Shown here: positions 1-6,343 of the stretch, piece after piece
Layout of the letters: each line of letters begins with the position of its first letter
Position numbering within the stretch: position 1 is the first letter of the stretch
Source of the DNA: Pseudomonadota bacterium
GTDB taxonomy: Bacteria > Pseudomonadota > Gammaproteobacteria > Burkholderiales > Burkholderiaceae
DNA length: 7,875 nt
Assembly: GCA_963205525.1 (NCBI GenBank)
Contig: CAUJJP010000191.1
Span: forward strand, 1-7,875
Direction of reading: 5' to 3'
Notes under the pieces: generated by a model
The model's input: the letters and a program-made list of their open reading frames with translations, nothing else
The model's database searches: none
What the model was told of the DNA's origin: nothing
Program-made: the position numbers and the translations under genes

Positions 1-1
1 C

Positions 2-388
2 ATCTGTGCCCGCACCGAGGCGGAGCTGGCCGACATGGCCGACGAGGACCGCACGCTGTTCCTGGCCGAGATGGGGCAGGACGAGCCGGGGCTGAACCGG
101 CTGATACGCGCCGCCTTCACGCTGCTGGGCCTGCAGACCTACTTCACCGCCGGGGTGAAGGAAGTGCGCGCCTGGACCATCCACATCGGCGACACCGCGC
201 CGCAGGCCGCGGGCGTCATTCACACCGACTTCGAGCGCGGCTTCATCCGCGCGCAGACGATCGCCTTCGAGGACTTCATCGCCCACGGCGGCGAGCAGGG
301 CGCCAAGGACGCCGGCCGCATGCGCGCCGAAGGCAAGGACTACGTCGTCAAGGACGGCGACGTCATGAACTTCCTGTTCAACGTCTGA
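2..388 (+). CDS. ychF: Ribosome-binding ATPase YchF, C-terminal part (5' end outside window)
   Basis: YchF (OLA1 family) is a cytosolic P-loop ATPase of the Obg-related group that binds ribosomes and is linked to oxidative-stress control. Only the last 128 codons are visible and the frame is open to the left edge, so the G domain is missing. What remains is the end of the helical region and the TGS domain. Recognisable family blocks are [20 protein letters not shown], then [23 protein letters not shown], and the usual C-terminus DVMNFLFNV. The internal ATG at 35 is not the gene start, because homology-like sequence continues upstream of it in frame. The next gene starts 97 bases after the stop on the same strand, with dyads between, so co-transcription is uncertain. 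Identification is by recall of family motifs; the match is strong. Confidence 0.93.
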   Translation: MCARTEAELADMADEDRTLFLAEMGQDEPGLNRLIRAAFTLLGLQTYFTAGVKEVRAWTIHIGDTAPQAAGVIHTDFERGFIRAQTIAFEDFIAHGGEQGAKDAGRMRAEGKDYVVKDGDVMNFLFNV

Positions 389-409
389 GCTGCGCAGCCG
401 AAGGCGGCT

Positions 410-439
410 TGCGTCGGCCTGGCGCCGCGGTCCGACGCA
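410..439 (+). terminator. Dyad after ychF, possible terminator stem
   Basis: TGCGTCGG at 410-417 pairs perfectly with CCGACGCA at 432-439, giving an 8-base-pair stem around a 14-base loop. A smaller stem (AGCCG 396-400 with CGGCT 405-409) precedes it and overlaps it slightly. No T-run follows either stem, so this is not a classical intrinsic terminator. It lies 21 bases after the ychF stop and could slow or end ychF transcription. It could also be chance structure in GC-rich DNA. Confidence 0.3.
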
Positions 440-484
440 CTGAACGGCGCCTCATCGGTGCCGAGCGCGTGCTAACCTGAGACG

Positions 485-3400
485 GTGACCCGCCCGGCAC
501 TCAAGACCGCGTTGCTGACGGCCCTGGCCTACGCCGTGCTCGGCGTGCTGGCGGTTCAGCAGGCGGCCATTCCCGGGCTCGCGGTGGCGGTGTTTCCGGC
601 CGCCGGTCTGGCGCTTGGCGCCGCGCTCGTCTGGGGCGTGCCGGCCATCGTCGGCGTGGCATTGGGCGCTGCGGTCGCCGGACTGTCAGTTGCGGCAACG
701 GACGGCACGCTCACACCCGCCGAGGTCGCGATCGCCGCGACACTGAGCTTGGGCGCGACGGCACAGGCGGCGATCGGGCGCGCCCTGGTGCGCCGCTTCG
801 TGGCTCAGCCCCTGCTGCTCGACGAGCTGCCGGATCTGCTGCGCTACTTCGTCTTCGGCGGCGCCATCGCCTGCCTCGCCAGCGCCAGCATCAGCATCGC
901 GTTTCGGCTGGCGAGCGGCACGCTCCCTGCGGCCATGGGCTGGGGCGCGTGGTCGACCTGGTGGCTGGGCGATGTACTGGGGGTGCTGCTGTTCTCGCCC
1001 ATCGTGCTGGCCTTGTTCGGCCGCCCGCGTTCCCTGTGGGCACCCCGGCGCACGGTGCTGGTGGCGCCGCTGCTGCTGACGACGCTGCTGCTGTCGGCCG
1101 CCATCGCCTGGGCTGCGCACACCGACATGCAGCGCCTGCGCGCCGCCTTCGAGCGCGACGCCTGGAGCCTGGCCGACGCGCTGGACGCGCAGCTGCGCCG
1201 GCCGATGGACGTGTTGCAGGCCATGCACGGCCTGTTCGACAGTCAGCAGCAGGTGGAGCCCGCGGAAATGGCCAGGGCGACTGCGCCCTGGCTGCACGAC
1301 CAGCCCTTCATCGCCGCCATCGGCTACTCGCAGCGGGTGGATCCGGCGGCGGTACCGGCCTTCGAGGCGCGGGCGCGCGCCGAAGGACCGGATCCCGGCT
1401 ACCGGGTGTTCGAACGCGACGACGGTAGCGGCCTGCCGCCCTCGCCGCTGGGCGTGGTGGCGATCCGCCTCATCGAGCCGCTGGCCAGCAACCGCGAGGC
1501 GCTCGGCGTGGACGCGATGTCGGTGCGCGCCGCGCGCACCGCGATCCAGCGTGCGGCGGCCACCGGCGAGACCGTGGCCACTTCTGCGTTTCGCCTCACC
1601 CAGGCGCGCGGATCGGAGTCCGGCATCGTGCTCTACCGCGCGTTGTACGAGGACAAGAACGGCGCACCGCAGACCGACGAGGCGCGCCGGGGCGCGTTCG
1701 TCGGCGTCGTCTTCGTGGCCCTGCGCCTGGACGCGCTGGTGCAGCAGCTGTCCAAGCGGCTGCCGGCCCACCTCGCCTGGTGCCTGGTCGACCTCGATCC
1801 CGGTGCCGAGCAGCAGCGGCTCGCCGGCCCCGCCGGCTGCGAAGCGCGGCGCCCGGGGACGCTGCACTACGCGCGTGCGCACGCCATCGGGCCGCACGCG
1901 CTGCAGTGGCGGATCGACGCCGAGCCCTGGCAGATGCCCGACTTCTCGGGACACGGCACGACGCTGTTTGCCGGCACCGGGCTCGTCGCCGCCGCGCTGC
2001 TGAGCGCCCTGCTGCTGCTGGTTTCGGGCCGCCAGCGCCGCATCGAGCAGGCGGTGGCGGAACGCACGGCCGACCTGCGCAGCACCGGGCGCGCCCTGCA
2101 GGACAGCCAGGCCAGGCTGCGCAGCATCCTGCAGCACCTGCCGATCGGCGTCCTGCACGCCGACACCGGCGGCCGCATCGACGAGGCCAACCCGGCCTTG
2201 CTCGGCATGCTGGGGCTGGACCGGCTGCCGCAGCCGGCACCGACGCTGAGCGACTGCGCCCACGCCGACGACCGTGCCGAGCTCGCCCGGCTGCTGCAGA
2301 CCCTGGGCGAAGGCGGCCCGCCGGTGGCGCGCATGGAGCTGCGCCTGGTCGGCAGCGACGGCGCGGCGCAGACGGTGAGTGCGGTGCGTACGGTGCGTCT
2401 GGCCCTGTCCACCTTGCAAGACGGCGACGGCAGCGCGCGGCGCCTGGTCGGCGTGGTGGAGGACATCGGCGAGCACCTGCGGCTGCAGGCCAGCGAGAGC
2501 GCTCGCCTGGCCGCCGAGGCCGCGAGCCAGGCCAAGAGCGAATTCGTCGGCCGCATGAGCCACGAGCTGCGCACGCCGCTGAACGCCATGCTGGGCTTCG
2601 CGCAACTGCTGGCGCGCGACGGCAGCGCACCCCTGGCCAGCCACCAGCGGCGCTGGGTGGATCAGGTCCAGGACGCCGGCTGGCACCTGCTGAACATGAT
2701 CAACGACACCCTGGACCTGTCGCGCATCGAGTCCGGCGCCCTGCGCCTGGACCCGGTGGCGCTGGACACGCGCGCCCTGCTCGACGCCACCTTGTCCATG
2801 GTGGCGGGTGCGGCCGAGCGCCAGCACGTGCAGCTGCAGCCGCCGCGCATCGCCGCCGCCACGCCCGCCGTCTGGGGCGACGAGACGCGTGTGAAGCAGG
2901 TACTCACCAACCTGTTGTCGAACGCCGTCAAGTACAACGTCGAGGGTGGCCGGGTCGAGGTGGAGGTGGGCCCGGACGCCGGCAGCCGGGTGCGGTTTCG
3001 CATCCGCGACACCGGCATCGGGCTCAGCGCCGAGCAGATCGGGCGCCTGTTCCAGCCCTTCGATCGCCTCGGCCGCGAGCGCTCGGGCATCGAGGGCACG
3101 GGCATCGGCCTCGTCATCAGCCGCCTGCTGGCGCAGGCCATGGGCGGCACGCTGCAGGCCCACAGCACGCCCGGCGAGGGCTCGGTGTTCGAGCTGTGCC
3201 TGCCCGGCGCACCGGCCGGCAGCGCGCCCGCGCCGGCCACGTCGACCGTCGACAGCAGCGCCGGCTACCGGCGGCGCCGGGTCCATTACGTCGAGGACAA
3301 CGAGACCAATGTGCTGCTGATGCAAGGCATGCTGGCGCAGCGCCCGCAGATCGCGCTGTCGGTTTCGACCATGGGGCTGGACGCATTGGCGGCGGTGCGC

Positions 3401-3673
3401 GTGGAGCGGCCGGATCTGCTGCTGCTGGACATGCACCTGCCCGACATCGACGGCCTGGACCTGCTGATCCACCTCAAGGCGGACGACGCCACCACGGGGA
3501 TCCCGGTCGTCGTGCTGTCGGCCGACGCCACCAGCGAGCGCGTGCGCCGTGCGTTGCAGGCCGGCGCCGAGGCCTATCTCTCCAAGCCGCTGGACGTGGC
3601 GGTGCTGCTGCAGCACGTGGACGCCATCCTCGCGCAGGCCGACACGACATGGAGTGAACACTCACATATATAG
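485..3673 (+). CDS. Membrane hybrid sensor histidine kinase (MASE1-CHASE-PAS-HisKA-HATPase-REC)
   Basis: A 1062-residue inner-membrane sensor kinase. About seven hydrophobic segments (roughly residues 7-26, 30-50, 52-72, 80-100, 121-140, 157-178, 190-210) form a MASE1 domain, with its typical WWLGDVLGVLLFSP block at 159-172. A periplasmic CHASE-type domain follows (about 222-425, with the EPLASNREALGVD block). Then come another membrane segment (492-517), a PAS domain (544-665) and a coiled linker. The HisKA H-box is SHELRTPLN with phospho-acceptor H693. The HATPase domain has an N-box (N809, N813), G1 box DTGIG (842-846) and G2 box GTGIG (871-875). A C-terminal receiver has acidic E937/D938, phospho-acceptor D982, S1012 and K1034. 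All catalytic residues are present. The start is GTG with only a weak GAGACG upstream, chosen because membrane segment 1 begins soon after it. No output protein or separate response regulator is adjacent, so partner and ligand are unknown. Confidence 0.93.
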   Translation: MTRPALKTALLTALAYAVLGVLAVQQAAIPGLAVAVFPAAGLALGAALVWGVPAIVGVALGAAVAGLSVAATDGTLTPAEVAIAATLSLGATAQAAIGRALVRRFVAQPLLLDELPDLLRYFVFGGAIACLASASISIAFRLASGTLPAAMGWGAWSTWWLGDVLGVLLFSPIVLALFGRPRSLWAPRRTVLVAPLLLTTLLLSAAIAWAAHTDMQRLRAAFERDAWSLADALDAQLRRPMDVLQAMHGLFDSQQQVEPAEMARATAPWLHDQPFIAAIGYSQRVDPAAVPAFEARARAEGPDPGYRVFERDDGSGLPPSPLGVVAIRLIEPLASNREALGVDAMSVRAARTAIQRAAATGETVATSAFRLTQARGSESGIVLYRALYEDKNGAPQTDEARRGAFVGVVFVALRLDALVQQLSKRLPAHLAWCLVDLDPGAEQQRLAGPAGCEARRPGTLHYARAHAIGPHALQWRIDAEPWQMPDFSGHGTTLFAGTGLVAAALLSALLLLVSGRQRRIEQAVAERTADLRSTGRALQDSQARLRSILQHLPIGVLHADTGGRIDEANPALLGMLGLDRLPQPAPTLSDCAHADDRAELARLLQTLGEGGPPVARMELRLVGSDGAAQTVSAVRTVRLALSTLQDGDGSARRLVGVVEDIGEHLRLQASESARLAAEAASQAKSEFVGRMSHELRTPLNAMLGFAQLLARDGSAPLASHQRRWVDQVQDAGWHLLNMINDTLDLSRIESGALRLDPVALDTRALLDATLSMVAGAAERQHVQLQPPRIAAATPAVWGDETRVKQVLTNLLSNAVKYNVEGGRVEVEVGPDAGSRVRFRIRDTGIGLSAEQIGRLFQPFDRLGRERSGIEGTGIGLVISRLLAQAMGGTLQAHSTPGEGSVFELCLPGAPAGSAPAPATSTVDSSAGYRRRRVHYVEDNETNVLLMQGMLAQRPQIALSVSTMGLDALAAVRVERPDLLLLDMHLPDIDGLDLLIHLKADDATTGIPVVVLSADATSERVRRALQAGAEAYLSKPLDVAVLLQHVDAILAQADTTWSEHSHI
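3652..3663. repeat. GAGTG-AA-CACTC inverted repeat upstream of rpoH
   Basis: GAGTG (3652-3656) and CACTC (3659-3663) form a perfect short dyad separated by AA, inside the last codons of the histidine kinase. The same pentamers recur as the inner halves of the CIRCE arms at 3688-3692 and 3702-3706, in the opposite order. It may be a chance echo, a hairpin at the end of the kinase message, or part of the regulatory region. No function is established. Confidence 0.4.
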
Positions 3674-3683
3674 TGCGGACTGA

Positions 3684-3710
3684 TCAGCACTCGCCATCGA
3701 TGAGTGCTAA
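3684..3710. promoter_or_regulatory. CIRCE operator (HrcA binding site) upstream of rpoH
   Basis: TCAGCACTC (3684-3692), a 9-base spacer, then GAGTGCTAA (3702-3710). The known CIRCE consensus is TTAGCACTC-N9-GAGTGCTAA. The right arm and spacer length are exact and the left arm differs at one base (C for T at position 2). CIRCE is the operator of the heat-labile repressor HrcA, usually found before groESL or dnaK operons. Here it sits just past the kinase stop and 40 bases before the rpoH ATG. Its right arm shares bases with a candidate extended -10, so bound HrcA should block polymerase. A match of 17 of 18 arm positions with the exact spacer is very unlikely by chance. Confidence 0.9.
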
Positions 3711-3713
3711 AAT
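3705..3713 (+). promoter_or_regulatory. Candidate extended -10 promoter element for rpoH
   Basis: TG-C-TAAAAT fits the extended -10 pattern TGnTATAAT with five of six hexamer positions matching, and stands out in GC-rich surroundings. A -35 at the usual distance is poor (TCAGCA at 3684-3689, 18 bases upstream, three of six). Transcription would begin near 3720, giving a leader of about 31 bases. The TG and first bases of the hexamer lie in the CIRCE right arm. A second AT-rich stretch, TATATA at 3667-3672, is an alternative -10, but I see no good -35 for it. Confidence 0.45.
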
Positions 3714-3733
3714 GGCGGAACTCAGATCCAACC

Positions 3734-3739
3734 GAGGAG
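3734..3739 (+). promoter_or_regulatory. Ribosome binding site deciding the rpoH start
   Basis: GAGGAG lies 11 bases before the ATG at 3751 and is the only good Shine-Dalgarno sequence near the possible starts (GTG 3673, ATG 3700, ATG 3712, ATG 3751). Choosing 3751 also places the CIRCE operator outside the coding sequence. Confidence 0.7.
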
Positions 3740-3750
3740 TCCCAGACCGC

Positions 3751-4674
3751 ATGAATGACGCCACCGCCCTCTCGATCCGCGATCCCTGGTCGCTGGTGCC
3801 CTCGCTGGGCAACCTGGACGCCTACATCGGTGCCGTGAACCGGCTGCCCATGCTGAGCGCGCAGGAAGAAGGGTCGCTGGCACGTCGTCTGCGGGAACAT
3901 GGCGACATCGAGGCCGCAGGGCGGCTGGTGCTGTCGCACCTGCGGCTGGTGGTGTCGATCTCGCGCCAGTACCTGGGCTACGGCCTGCCACAGGGCGACC
4001 TGATCCAGGAAGGCAACGTCGGCCTGATGAAGGCGGTCAAGCGCTTCGACCCCGAGCAGGGCGTGCGCCTGGTCAGCTACGCGATGCACTGGATCAAGGC
4101 CGAGATCCACGAGTACATCCTGCGCAACTGGCGCATGGTCAAGGTGGCGACCACCAAGGCGCAGCGCAAGCTCTTCTTCAACCTGCGCTCGCTCAAGCAG
4201 TCTCTGAAGCAGGTCCAGGCCGAGGCTGCCGACGGCGAGCTGCACCGCCACGGCCTGAGCGCCGCCGAGATCGAACACGTCGCGCGCACCCTGAACGTGA
4301 AGCCGGACGAAGTGGTCGAGATGGAGACCCGCATGTCCGGCGGCGACGTGGCGCTAGACCCGCCGGCCGATGACGGCGAGGAGGCCTACACGCCGATCGC
4401 CTACCTGGCCGACGACCGCTCCGAGCCGACCCGGGCCCTGGAATCGCGGCACCGCCAGTGGCTGGCGGTGGACGGCATCGCCCAGGCCCTGGCGACGCTG
4501 GACGCGCGCAGCCGCCACATCGTCGAAGCGCGCTGGCTGGCGGTCGAGGACGACGGCAGCGGCGGCAAGACACTGCACGAACTGGCGGCCGAGTACGGCG
4601 TGAGCGCCGAGCGCATCCGCCAGATCGAGGTCGCGGCGATGAAGAAGATGCGCAAGGCGCTGGAACTGGCCTGA
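3751..4674 (+). CDS. rpoH: RNA polymerase heat-shock sigma factor RpoH (sigma-32)
   Basis: A 307-residue sigma-70-family factor that directs RNA polymerase to heat-shock promoters (chaperones, proteases). Region 2 carries GDLIQEGNVGLMKAVKRFDP (residues 82-101) and the -10-recognition stretch around W114. The diagnostic RpoH box QRKLFFNLR is at 138-146; in E. coli this segment takes part in core binding and chaperone-mediated control. Region 4.2, the helix-turn-helix that reads the -35, is at about 273-304 (KTLHELAAEYGVSAERIRQI onward). Length fits the family (about 280-310). The frame is open upstream to a GTG overlapping the kinase stop, but the ATG at 3751 is preferred for its GAGGAG site and because the usual short N-terminus follows it. 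It has its own CIRCE-overlapped promoter. It is convergent with the cytochrome oxidase assembly genes, with no functional link evident. Confidence 0.96.
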   Translation: MNDATALSIRDPWSLVPSLGNLDAYIGAVNRLPMLSAQEEGSLARRLREHGDIEAAGRLVLSHLRLVVSISRQYLGYGLPQGDLIQEGNVGLMKAVKRFDPEQGVRLVSYAMHWIKAEIHEYILRNWRMVKVATTKAQRKLFFNLRSLKQSLKQVQAEAADGELHRHGLSAAEIEHVARTLNVKPDEVVEMETRMSGGDVALDPPADDGEEAYTPIAYLADDRSEPTRALESRHRQWLAVDGIAQALATLDARSRHIVEARWLAVEDDGSGGKTLHELAAEYGVSAERIRQIEVAAMKKMRKALELA

Positions 4675-4675
4675 G

Positions 4676-4700
4676 CGCCGGCCCGCCGGACAAGCCGGCG
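4676..4700 (+). terminator. GC-rich hairpin after rpoH, likely terminator
   Basis: CGCCGGC (4676-4682) pairs perfectly with GCCGGCG (4694-4700), a 7-base-pair stem with an 11-base loop, starting two bases after the rpoH stop. An alternative stem uses CGCCGG at 4684-4689 with CCGGCG at 4695-4700 and a 5-base loop, so two folds compete for the same 3' arm. Only TT follows, so efficiency without Rho is doubtful. Confidence 0.45.
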
Positions 4701-4757
4701 TTGAAGCGGACGGCGCGGCCGACGCGCACGCTGCAATCCGTGCCGCCCGACCAGTCC

Positions 4758-4802
4758 GTGTGGCCCGTATGGCCCGTGTGGCCCGTGCAGCCCGTACAGC
4801 GG
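4758..4802. repeat. Short tandem repeat, 9-base unit, about five copies
   Basis: Successive units are GTGTGGCCC (4758-4766), GTATGGCCC (4767-4775), GTGTGGCCC (4776-4784), GTGCAGCCC (4785-4793) and the degenerate GTACAGCGG (4794-4802). The array lies in the 142-base spacer between the convergent rpoH and sco genes, 14 bases beyond the sco stop. The first three units are nearly identical and the last two drift. No coding role is supported. It could be a replication-slippage minisatellite or part of a 3' end structure. Confidence 0.75.
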
Positions 4803-4816
4803 GCCTCGGCCCAAGC

Positions 4817-5431
4817 TCAGGCCGTCGTCGGCTTTTCGTCGAGCAGGATCTTCAGGTCGTGCGCCAGCGCCTGCGCGCCGATGCCGTAGCGCGTGAACAG
4901 CCGCACCCGGCCCTGGCGGTCGTAGACATAGCTGCCGGCGGTGTGGTCCACCGTGTAGCTGGTCTCGGTCTTGCCCGGCACCTTGGCGAAGAAGACCTTG
5001 AAGGCCTTGGCCGTCTCCTGGATCTGCGCCTCGTTGCCGTGCAGCGCCACGATGCCGCTGCCGAAGCTGGCGACATAGGCCTTCAGCACCTCGGGCGTGT
5101 CGCGCGCCGGGTCCAGGGTGACGAACACCCCTTGCACCTGCGCCCCCGCGTCGCCCAGCAGCTGCTGCGCGCTCGCCAGCTCGCTCAGGGTGGTCGGGCA
5201 GACGTCGGGGCACTGGGTGTAGCCGAAGAAGACCACCACCACCTTGCCGCGGAACTCGGCCAGGCTGCGCTGGCGGCCGTCCGGGTCGGCGAGCGAAAGC
5301 GCCTGCGCGTAGTCCGCGCCGGTGATGTCCACCGACTTGAAGGCCGGCGCCTCGGGGCTGCGGTTGCAGCCGGCCAGGGCCAGCGCGGCCGGTGCGAGGA
5401 CGAAGTGGCGGCGGGAGATCAGGGCATCCAT
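4817..5431 (-). CDS. SCO1/SenC family copper chaperone lipoprotein
   Basis: A 204-residue Sco protein, a membrane-anchored thioredoxin-fold protein that delivers copper to, or reduces the cysteines of, the CuA site of cytochrome oxidase subunit II. The N-terminus [18 protein letters not shown] ends in a lipobox (LAGC), so C22 is the predicted lipidated cysteine. The copper ligands are complete: C74 and C78 in CPDVC after a beta strand ([10 protein letters not shown]), and H163 in TVDHTAGSY. Other Sco blocks are [16 protein letters not shown] and the C-terminal [10 protein letters not shown]. The ATG at 5431 is chosen because it gives a proper signal peptide; longer reading in the same frame runs into ctaB out of frame. 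It overlaps the end of ctaB by 13 bases, implying translational coupling, and is the last gene of the heme A/copper assembly run. Confidence 0.95.
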   Translation of the reverse strand: MDALISRRHFVLAPAALALAGCNRSPEAPAFKSVDITGADYAQALSLADPDGRQRSLAEFRGKVVVVFFGYTQCPDVCPTTLSELASAQQLLGDAGAQVQGVFVTLDPARDTPEVLKAYVASFGSGIVALHGNEAQIQETAKAFKVFFAKVPGKTETSYTVDHTAGSYVYDRQGRVRLFTRYGIGAQALAHDLKILLDEKPTTA

Positions 5432-6324
5432 GGTCGCAGGTAGTGGTCCAGCAGCAGGGCCGCAAACAGCAGCGACAAGTGCCAGATCGAGAAACGGAAG
5501 GTACGGCGCGCCAGGGCGTCGCTGTAGTCGCGCCAGAGCTGCCAGCCGTAGCCGATGAACATGCCGCCGAGGACGATCGCCGCCGCCAGGTAGACGCCGC
5601 CGCTCATGCCCTGGATGAAGGGCAGCAAGGTGGCGGCGAACAGCACCAGCGTGTACAGCAGCACCTGCAGCCGGGTGAACTCCGGGCCGTGGGTGATGGG
5701 CAGCATGGGCAGGCCGGCGCGGCGGTAGTCTTCCGCCCGGTACAGCGCCAGGGCCCAGAAGTGCGGCGGCGTCCACAGGAAGATGATGAGGAACAGGATC
5801 CAGGCCTCGGGTCCGGTGTCGCCGCGCATCGCCGCCCAGCCCAGCACGGGCGGCATGGCACCGGAGGCGCCGCCGATGACGATGTTCTGCGGCGTGAGCG
5901 GCTTCAGGATCACGGTGTAGACGATGGCGTAGCCGACGAAGGTGGCCAGCGTCAGCCACATCGTCAGCACGTTGACCCGCCACAGCAGCAGCGCACAGCC
6001 GGCCGTGCACAGCACGGTGGAGAACACCAGCGCCTGGGCGGCGCTCAACTCGCCCTTGGCGGTCGGGCGCCAGGCGGTGCGCGCCATCCTGCGGTCGATG
6101 TGCTGCTCGACCAGGCAGTTGAAGGCCGCCGCCGCACTGGCCACCAGCCAGATGCCCAGGCCGGCCGGCACCACGAGCGACCAGTCCGGCCAGCCGGGTT
6201 CGGCCAGCAGCATGCCGATCAGGGCGCAGAACACGATCAGCTGCACCACGCGCGGTTTGGTGAGCGCGGCGTACTGGGCCCAGCGCGAGCTGCGCGGGGC
6301 GTGGCGGGCAAGCGTGGTGGACAT
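5419..6324 (-). CDS. ctaB: Protoheme IX farnesyltransferase (heme O synthase)
   Basis: CtaB (Cox10 in mitochondria) is a UbiA-family membrane prenyltransferase that adds a farnesyl group to protoheme, making heme O, the substrate of CtaA. The protein is 301 residues and strongly hydrophobic, with several membrane segments. It opens with the family block [12 protein letters not shown] (18-29). The first polyprenyl-diphosphate motif is at 69-77, N69 C L V E73 Q H I D77, followed by RTAWRP. The second region is [15 protein letters not shown] with E198 and D199. The ATG at 6324 is preferred over one at 6393 because it gives the usual short N-terminus and avoids a 50-base overlap with ctaA; its Shine-Dalgarno site is weak. 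It sits 19 bases after ctaA and overlaps sco by 13 bases. Confidence 0.95.
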   Translation of the reverse strand: MSTTLARHAPRSSRWAQYAALTKPRVVQLIVFCALIGMLLAEPGWPDWSLVVPAGLGIWLVASAAAAFNCLVEQHIDRRMARTAWRPTAKGELSAAQALVFSTVLCTAGCALLLWRVNVLTMWLTLATFVGYAIVYTVILKPLTPQNIVIGGASGAMPPVLGWAAMRGDTGPEAWILFLIIFLWTPPHFWALALYRAEDYRRAGLPMLPITHGPEFTRLQVLLYTLVLFAATLLPFIQGMSGGVYLAAAIVLGGMFIGYGWQLWRDYSDALARRTFRFSIWHLSLLFAALLLDHYLRPWMP

Positions 6325-6343
6325 CGTGGACAAGACCCAGGTT

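Noticed and set aside
1780..3657. A 625-codon open frame on the plus strand in another phase inside the kinase
   Set aside because: Arginine/alanine/proline-rich, no family motifs, fully inside the real gene.
686..3661. A 991-codon open frame on the minus strand opposite the histidine kinase
   Set aside because: It is a by-product of GC-rich codon use. The predicted protein is dominated by Q, R, H, A and G without recognisable domains, while the plus strand encodes a complete multidomain kinase with every catalytic residue.
3673..3750. N-terminal extension of rpoH from the GTG overlapping the kinase stop, or from ATG 3700 or 3712
   Set aside because: No ribosome binding site for these starts, the extension does not look like RpoH, and it would place the CIRCE operator and promoter inside the coding sequence.
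3600..3750. A sigma-32 type promoter (CTTGAAA ... CCCCAT) ahead of rpoH
   Set aside because: No adequate match was seen, so autoregulation by RpoH is not supported by the sequence.
4801..4812. GGGCC-TC-GGCCC dyad just past the sco stop as a terminator
   Set aside because: The stem is short with a two-base loop and no T-run on the minus strand; too weak to call.
4401..5465. A 354-codon minus-strand open frame with a glycine/proline/histidine repeat crossing the sco-rpoH spacer
   Set aside because: It is out of frame with sco and antisense to rpoH; the repeat arises from reading the 9-base tandem array. No start signal or family sequence.
5432..6010. Upstream extension of sco in its own frame
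   Set aside because: It reads ctaB in the wrong phase and would bury the signal peptide and lipobox that begin at 5431.
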